Part shown: in pieces, positions 6,687-10,972 of the stretch | How the letters are laid out: the number at the start of each line of letters is the position of its first letter | How positions within the stretch are numbered: the stretch's first letter is position 1 | Source of the DNA: Thalassiosira profunda | Taxonomy: Eukaryota; Bacillariophyta; Thalassiosirophyceae; Thalassiosirales; Thalassiosiraceae | Direction: 5' to 3' | Assembly (NCBI GenBank): GCA_036939355.1 | Contig: JALLAP010001034.1 | Location: forward strand, 1-10,972 | DNA: 10,972 nucleotides | Made by a program: the position numbers and the translations under genes | Notes under the pieces: model-generated | Database searches by the model: none | Seen by the model: only the letters and a program-made list of their open reading frames with translations | Told to the model about the DNA's origin: nothing

Positions 6687-9553
6687 ATGGCTTTGCCACA
6701 AACGCCTGTGCTGACAGACGACAGGGGGGCAAAAAAATTCGGCCGCCGGCGCGGATTTGCGCGCCTCCGGCTGTCCGCCGCCCGTCCGCAACTAACCACT
6801 CTCTCCTGCCATCAACATCATGGCAAGGCGTGGGAGCCCGGCCGGCCCGTCGCCTCAAAGAGCGGCACGAAGCGGCGCAACCTGAGCTCCGTACCTTCCG
6901 CGGTTATGAGCTGCATTTGCCCTCTGCCTCTTCGGCTGACCCGTCAGCCGCATCCGTCGTGCCGATTGCTGATGGCAGCTTGGTGCATCATGATGTCGCT
7001 GCCCAAGCTGGCGCTTGCCGCCCCGTACTCCGCGGCGAGGAGGGCGAGCAGGATGGCTCGTCAGCGCTCCCTGCTTATTGCAGTTGAGGCGTTCGTCATT
7101 CCGAGCACATGCAAAGCGAGGAGACCCGTCGCGTCGCGGACTTTCGCCCCGATGATGCGTGCAGCCGATACATCACGCATCAATCCGATGAAACTATCGC
7201 GGGCTATGTGCTCGGCCAGAGATGACACATCAGAGGGCGAGGAGATTGGCCCTGCCAAAAGCCACTTTCACGTCTACCTGCTGCGTTCCCTCGATCCGGA
7301 GCACCCGCTCAAAACATATGTCGGGTTCACCACCAACCCCCAACGGCGCTTGCGACAACACAACGGGGAGCTCGTGAGCGGCGCCCGTCGCACCAAGCGC
7401 GGCAGGCCGTGGGGGTACGTTGCTGTTGTTCATGGGTTCGAAGACAAAGTGAGCGCCATGCAGTTCGAATGGGCGTGGCAACATACAGACAGGTCGAAAG
7501 TGTTCCGCGAGGCAGTGGGGTGCGACAAGCTGGCTTGGCAGATGAAGAGGCGACGAGGGATCCGGCCGCGGCTGGACGAATTACGCATCCTATTGAAAGA
7601 TTGCGCTCCGTTCAACGCCTTTCCTTTGATCGTGTATTTTCCCGATGACCAGCCGCATGAACTTATCTTCTATGCACTGACCGACGAAATGCATGGCATC
7701 AATACGAAAGTTAGAGCGATTGATGATATGCCTTTTGCGAGGCAGCAATCTGCACAGAAGGCTACTACAAGCGGGGAAACCGCTGAAATATCCAGCGAGA
7801 TCTCCCGCGCTGGCGCCATGAGTGCTACCAAATCTTTCTGGTCGGGGCTGTGGAATCATCGTCAAATATCATGCAACCCCTTTCTCAGCTTGGGTCTCCG
7901 GTCAAGGCCATTCGCGGGCTGGGCATTAAATGCAGTTGCAGAGGCGAGTGTGCAGGAATCTGAACAAAGCGACAACAAGGATGAAGAAGGCGAAGGGGTC
8001 AAAATCCCTGCGAAGTTCAAACCGTACCCATTTCCGGTAAGTCTCTCGCGATTCTTGCGATCTCATTTGCACACATGCCACAGCATTCAACATTGTTGCT
8101 TGATCTTTCAGTATCACAAAGAGATCACTGTAAGAGTAGAGTCATTGACGAACCTTGGATTTGGGATTGCTCGCGTTGATCTGGACGAGCACGTCATGAG
8201 TGAGGAAGAAACAGATGCAAAGCAATGGGTGGTCTTCGTCCCTAATGTGATCCCCGGCGAGCTGGTTCGAGTGCGAATATACCGCAACTATCCAACATAC
8301 TCAGACAGCGACCTACTAGAGATACTGGAGCCGAGCCCGGATAGGATCGAGCCCAAGTGTTCGCTTGCTACGATTTGTGGTGGATGCCAGTACCAGCACA
8401 TAACAATCGATCGCCAAAGAAAAATGAAGACGGTGCAGGTGCAAGAGTTGTTTGAGCGGCTGGGTGGCTACAAAAGGGAAGAGGTTACAGTTCTGGATAC
8501 ACTTGGTACCGATGAGGTCTTTGGGTACCGCTCCAAGATCACGCCACATTATGACGCGCCGATAAAGAAGAAGGGAAGGAGGAAAGCCCAAAACACCGGC
8601 GACCAGGCAAGCAAAGTTTGCGAGATTGGACCCATTGGCTTCAAAGAAAAGGCGAGCAGGAGACTGATCGATGTGCCCCACTGTCACATCGCGACGCCTG
8701 CCATCAATGATGCACTGGTCAAAGTTCGCGACGACAAGCGAGAGGAAGCCCGGCAAGGGTTGCTAAAGAAACCCACCAAAGGAGCCACATTGCTGCTTCG
8801 GGACGCAGACGGCGAGGTGGAAACAGATCACAACGTGTATGTGAATACGACGGTGAAAGACTTGACGTTTCGATTCCAGGCGGGCAACTTCTTTCAAAAC
8901 AATCCGTTCATGTTGCCCAAGATGGTGGATCTGGTGGTTGATGCGGCAACAGAGCCGTCTCGCAGTGGCAACACGATGACCCATCTCATTGACTGCTATT
9001 GCGGCTCGGGTCTCTTTGCATTGGGATCATCATCCTCGTTTGATGTTTGCGTCGGAATCGAAGTCAACCAAAAGGCGGTAGAAGAAGGTATGTGAACTGG
9101 CCAAAGCGAACTGCGTTGTGATATGATACTCACAGAATGTTCTCAGCACGCGAGAATGCGGCGCTGAATGGCATCCGGAATTGTGACTTTGTCTCTGCAT
9201 CTGCCGAGGCCATTTTCCAGAGCCAAGATCCTGTCAAAGTGGAAAGTGAGGCTGGAGACGAAAACGACGATGAATCAGAAGCCGGAGACTTGCTAGTCGG
9301 AGATTTCCCGCGAGAATCGACGGTTGTTGTCGTTGACCCACCGCGCAAAGGATGCAGCGAGGAGTTCTTGGACCAATTGAACATCTTTGGACCCGCTCGA
9401 GTGGTGTATATGAGTTGCGATCCCGCAACACAAGCAAGGGATGCGAAATTCTTGGACTCGTTTGGGTACGAGGTTGTCAGCGTGCAGCCATTTGATTTGT
9501 TCCCCCAAACGAGGCACATCGAGTGTCTTGCCGTCTTTGAGAGGAAAGCATGA
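6687..9553 (+). CDS. SLX1-like GIY-YIG domain fused to TRAM/4Fe-4S RNA (uracil-5) methyltransferase, three exons
   Basis: Exons read as 6687-8036, 8112-9087 and 9147-9553 give 910 residues. Residues 195-300 are an SLX1-type GIY-YIG nuclease domain: HVYLL with Tyr197, YVGFT (211-215), RRLRQHN and FEWAWQH, so the usual Tyr, Arg, Glu and Asn are all present. SLX1's C-terminal RING-like finger is missing. A linker of about 110 residues follows, then a TRAM domain from 451. A CX5CX2C set (Cys533, 539, 542) plus Cys641 match the iron-sulfur ligands of RlmD/RumA. Next come the SAM site [11 protein letters not shown] (744 on), DPPRKG, SCDPAT with catalytic Cys866, and FPQTRHIE with Glu901. The methyltransferase half belongs to the TrmA/RumA/TRM2 family, which makes 5-methyluridine in tRNA or rRNA. 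The N-terminal 120 residues are basic and unsure: first ATG 6687, others at 6972, 6990 and 7053. From 7053 the protein would have 788 residues and a short hydrophobic, [18 protein letters not shown] lead that might target an organelle. Confidence 0.85.
8037..8111 (+). other. Intron 1 of the nuclease-methyltransferase gene (75 nt, phase 0)
   Basis: It begins GTAAGT and ends CTTTCAG. Removing it joins KPYPFP to [13 protein letters not shown], which restores a normal TRAM start. Its length is a multiple of three and it has no in-frame stop, so an unspliced message would add 25 residues at the edge of the TRAM domain instead of ending translation. Confidence 0.85.
9088..9146 (+). other. Intron 2 of the nuclease-methyltransferase gene (59 nt, phase 1)
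   Basis: It begins GTATGT and ends TTCTCAG. Splicing here gives [19 protein letters not shown], the expected methyltransferase motif after the SAM-binding loop. An upstream CACAG (9131-9135) is a competing acceptor 11 nt away. Its use would shift the frame and stop after about ten codons. Retention stops translation after two codons. Confidence 0.88.
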
Positions 9554-9601
9554 CTCAGTGACTCTCTTTGCTAAGATAATCGATGACCTTGGCAGCAAAT
9601 A

Positions 9602-9621
9602 GCTGTGATACTGATCACAGC
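9602..9621 (+). other. Hairpin, 8-bp stem with 4-nt loop
   Basis: GCTGTGAT pairs perfectly with ATCACAGC around the loop ACTG. It lies 49 bp after the methyltransferase stop, so it would be in the 3' UTR and could affect 3' processing or stability. The role is a guess; the pairing is read directly. Confidence 0.6.
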
Positions 9622-9702
9622 CGGCGGTCCTAGGCGAGCATAAATGCCAGTGACTATTGTGTAGTTGGCGAATCTTGGCCATTCTACTTCGAGGATTTTT
9701 AC

Positions 9703-9770
9703 GTTAGGGTTACTCCTACTGTTGGGTTAGGGTTAGGGTTAGACCTACCCACAATACCTATTGTAACCCT
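9703..9770 (+). repeat. Interstitial telomere-like array with inverted terminal unit
   Basis: One GTTAGGGTTAC unit (9703-9713), a 12-bp break, then TTAGGG units from about 9721 to 9742 on the plus strand, and after a small palindrome the reverse unit GTAACCCT (9763-9770). AGGGTTAC (9706-9713) and GTAACCCT form an 8-bp inverted pair around the array. It sits 115 to 180 bp upstream of the riboflavin kinase start, similar to the array before the DUF1997 gene. Confidence 0.85.
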
Positions 9771-9868
9771 GAGACGGCCGGGCAAGCAAAAATCCGCGAG
9801 CCGCGAGCGACGCGCGGCCGTGTCCCCTCCATTACCCACCCACCCCCAACTGCCCGCCGCTGCAGCGT

Positions 9869-9882
9869 TTGCAATATTGCAA
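9869..9882. promoter_or_regulatory. 14-bp perfect palindrome TTGCAATATTGCAA
   Basis: Two TTGCAA units two bases apart form a perfect palindrome that ends two bases before the riboflavin kinase ATG. It is either a protein-binding site at the core promoter or a 5' UTR/initiation element. The sequence is certain; the function is inferred. Confidence 0.55.
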
Positions 9883-9884
9883 TT

Positions 9885-10530
9885 ATGAGCCAAGGCCTGC
9901 CCATTCGGATCGTTTCCAAAGTTGTGCGGTGAGTTCTTAGTGCATGGTGTTGTGCCTATGATGTGAGCTGTCCTTCTCACCCCGGTATCTTTGATCCATC
10001 ACACGCGCAGCGGCTACGGGCGCGGGTCGAAGGATTTGGGCATTCCGACGGCGAACGTCTCTCGCGAGAAGGCGGATTTGTTGTGCTCGTGTGGGGACTT
10101 TGACCACCTACCCACAGGAATATATTGGGGGTATTCTCGCGTGGGAGGCAACGACGAAGCGGACGACGCAGCGGTGCTCGGACAGGTGCACCTCGCTGCC
10201 ATCTCGATCGGGTTCAATCCAACGTACAGCAATGAGGAAAAGACTGTCGAGCCGCACCTGATTGCAAGCGATAACCACCCACTCAGGCATTCATCATCGT
10301 GTGGCGAGACGCAGTTCCAGGACCTGTATGACAAAAAGATAGTTCTTTCAGTGGTCGGGTATCTTCGGCCGGAGCTCCCGTTTGAGGGGCTGGAGAAGTT
10401 GACGGCTGCGATAAAGAAGGATATTGCCGACGCTGAGAAGTTGGCGGGGGAGTCAAATCCAGCAACGCAAGTCGAGCGGGAGTGGGTTGGATCATCATCC
10501 CCGGAGGATCAGCTTTCGTCCAAACAATGA
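9885..10530 (+). CDS. RFK: Riboflavin kinase (two exons)
   Basis: Exons 9885-9928 and 10011-10530 give a 187-residue protein that phosphorylates riboflavin with ATP to make FMN. Exon 1 codes for MSQGLPIRIVSKVVR, and splicing completes GYGRGSKDLGIPTANV (16-31), the ATP-binding signature with PTAN at 27-30. PTGIYWGY follows at 49-56, then SIGFNPTYSNEEKTVEPHLI with the catalytic Glu95, and LSVVGYLRPE (127-136). The end is the usual long helix EGLEKLTAAIKKDI. It is the monofunctional eukaryotic type, without an FAD synthetase part, and has no targeting peptide, so it is probably cytosolic. Two loops (about 35-47 and 103-116) are longer than usual. The C-terminal 25 residues are charged and likely disordered. 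The start is chosen because only this short exon supplies the missing N-terminal strand; CGG TGA would stop translation if the intron were kept. Confidence 0.94.
9929..10010 (+). other. Intron of riboflavin kinase (82 nt, phase 2)
   Basis: It begins GTGAGT and ends GCGCAG. Joining CG with C gives Arg15 and restores the family motif VVRGYGRGSK. Retention would end translation after 15 residues. Confidence 0.92.
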
Positions 10531-10705
10531 ATTGGGGCGAGGTGAATATTCTACAGCCTCTCTAGCTTTTATCGTAATTTACACAAAAGAGCCCGGCTGA
10601 AGGGAGCAGTTGTCCAGACAATAGTTTTCGGTGTTCAACGCATCGCGGCCTCTTTGAATGAGGCTCCCTAGCTAGCAGCGGCCTTGGGCCGATGTCGGTG
10701 CAAAT
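10531..10705. other. Convergent 3' spacer with small hairpin
   Basis: A 175-bp spacer between the stops of riboflavin kinase and the glycosidase-like gene. It contains a weak hairpin GCCTC-TTTGAAT-GAGGC (10648-10664) and the palindrome CTAGCTAG (10669-10676). No RNA gene is recognised. Confidence 0.4.
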
Positions 10706-10972
10706 CTATTCAAAGGCAAACGACACCTCGGCCTGCTCGCGTGCCCAGCTTTTCAGGTCGACGGACTTGGCAACTCCTATGGCAGTCTGCCCATCGGAAC
10801 CCTCGCCGGTGTAGTACATGCGGAAGAATCCGTCGTCCAGACGAATCACGTGCGGAGAGCCCACGCCCTGGGCATCCCACGCGTCGTCGCCCTCGCCGAC
10901 GTCCATAGCCAATCCCAGCTTCGTCCAAGTCATCAGGTCGTCGCTCTCCGCGGCCAAGATTCGGTGCTTTCC
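10706..10972 (-). CDS. C-terminal end of a glycoside-hydrolase-like five-bladed beta-propeller protein (5' end beyond right edge)
   Basis: Only the last 88 residues and the stop are present; the frame is open to the right edge. The visible part reads AAESDDLMTWTK, then WDAQGVGSPHVIRLDDGFFRMYYTG, then GQTAIGVAKSVDLKSW. These are blade repeats of the form 'S-D-hydrophobic-x-x-W' and 'G-S-P-x-V-hydrophobic-x-x-D-G-x-hydrophobic-x-M-Y-Y-T-G'. They are typical of the propeller shared by GH43, GH32, GH130 and related sugar-active enzymes. The fragment has no complete active site, so neither the family nor the substrate can be named. Another reading is a non-catalytic propeller of the same fold. It converges on riboflavin kinase, and the two stops are 175 bp apart. 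Confidence 0.72.
   Translation of the reverse strand, partial: GKHRILAAESDDLMTWTKLGLAMDVGEGDDAWDAQGVGSPHVIRLDDGFFRMYYTGEGSDGQTAIGVAKSVDLKSWAREQAEVSFAFE

Larger units (their letters stand above)
9554..9884. promoter_or_regulatory. Spacer: 3' UTR of methyltransferase gene and promoter of riboflavin kinase
   Basis: A 331-bp stretch between tandem genes. From left to right it has a hairpin (9602-9621), a telomere-like array with an inverted unit (9703-9770), the small palindrome acaata-cc-tattgt (9751-9764), a GC-rich patch (9774-9865) and the 14-bp TTGCAA palindrome just before the start. A minus-strand frame of 93 codons crosses it (9699-9980), but its end is only telomere-repeat translation, so I do not call it a gene. 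Confidence 0.55.

Noticed and set aside
6581..7087. 168-codon plus-strand frame overlapping the 5' part of the nuclease-methyltransferase gene
   Set aside because: No known domain and no splice donor of the type used here that would join it to the GIY-YIG frame. It could be a 5' UTR frame at most.
9699..9980. 93-codon minus-strand frame with NPNPNPTVG repeat
   Set aside because: The repeat is simply translated telomere-like sequence, and the frame crosses the riboflavin kinase start and intron.
1..10972. CRISPR array, transposon ends, tRNA or rRNA genes, viral genes
   Set aside because: I looked on both strands and saw no spaced direct repeats, no transposase or integrase motifs with terminal repeats, no cloverleaf with GTTCRA-type arm and no viral hallmark proteins.

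Overview
This is nuclear DNA of a unicellular eukaryote, most likely an alga with a secondary red plastid (an ochrophyte/stramenopile is my best guess; the exact group cannot be read from the window). The reasons are: (i) short GT-AG introns of 59, 75 and 82 nt; (ii) eukaryotic families (F-box, PTEN/auxilin-type phosphatase-C2, eukaryotic riboflavin kinase, SLX1-type GIY-YIG); (iii) TTAGGG-type telomere-like repeats between genes; (iv) two proteins whose N-termini look like bipartite plastid presequences, a signal peptide followed by an 'ASAFAP'-like motif with Phe at the expected cleavage site. The DNA is GC-rich and gene-dense, with almost no room between genes.

Layout, left to right: a PTEN/auxilin-like phosphatase-C2 protein (minus, 2041 to beyond the left edge); a divergent promoter of about 260 bp with a telomere-like array; a DUF1997-type plastid protein (plus, 2299-3144); an F-box protein (minus, 4414-3230); a 529-bp divergent spacer; a second plastid-type protein resembling DUF1838 (plus, 4944-5891); a UPF0060/YnfA-like four-helix membrane protein (minus, 6486-6043); a three-exon gene joining an SLX1-like GIY-YIG nuclease domain to a TRAM + 4Fe-4S + RNA m5U methyltransferase (plus, about 6687-9553); a spacer with a hairpin, a second telomere-like array and a 14-bp palindrome; a two-exon riboflavin kinase (plus, 9885-10530); and the C-terminal end of a glycoside-hydrolase-like beta-propeller protein (minus, from the right edge to 10706). 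Strands alternate strictly except for the tandem pair methyltransferase/riboflavin kinase, so most spacers are either shared divergent promoters or very short convergent 3' ends.

The genes do not form one pathway. They are housekeeping or plastid functions side by side: clathrin/phosphoinositide-type membrane traffic, ubiquitin targeting, two uncharacterised plastid proteins, RNA modification with a nuclease module, and FMN synthesis. The strongest candidate for something undescribed is the GIY-YIG + RNA methyltransferase fusion. Second are the non-coding patterns: the palindrome TTGCAA is concentrated in the spacers, TGCATGCAC occurs upstream of both plastid-type genes, and telomere-like arrays sit in two promoters. 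All splice sites, residue numbers and motif counts were read by eye.
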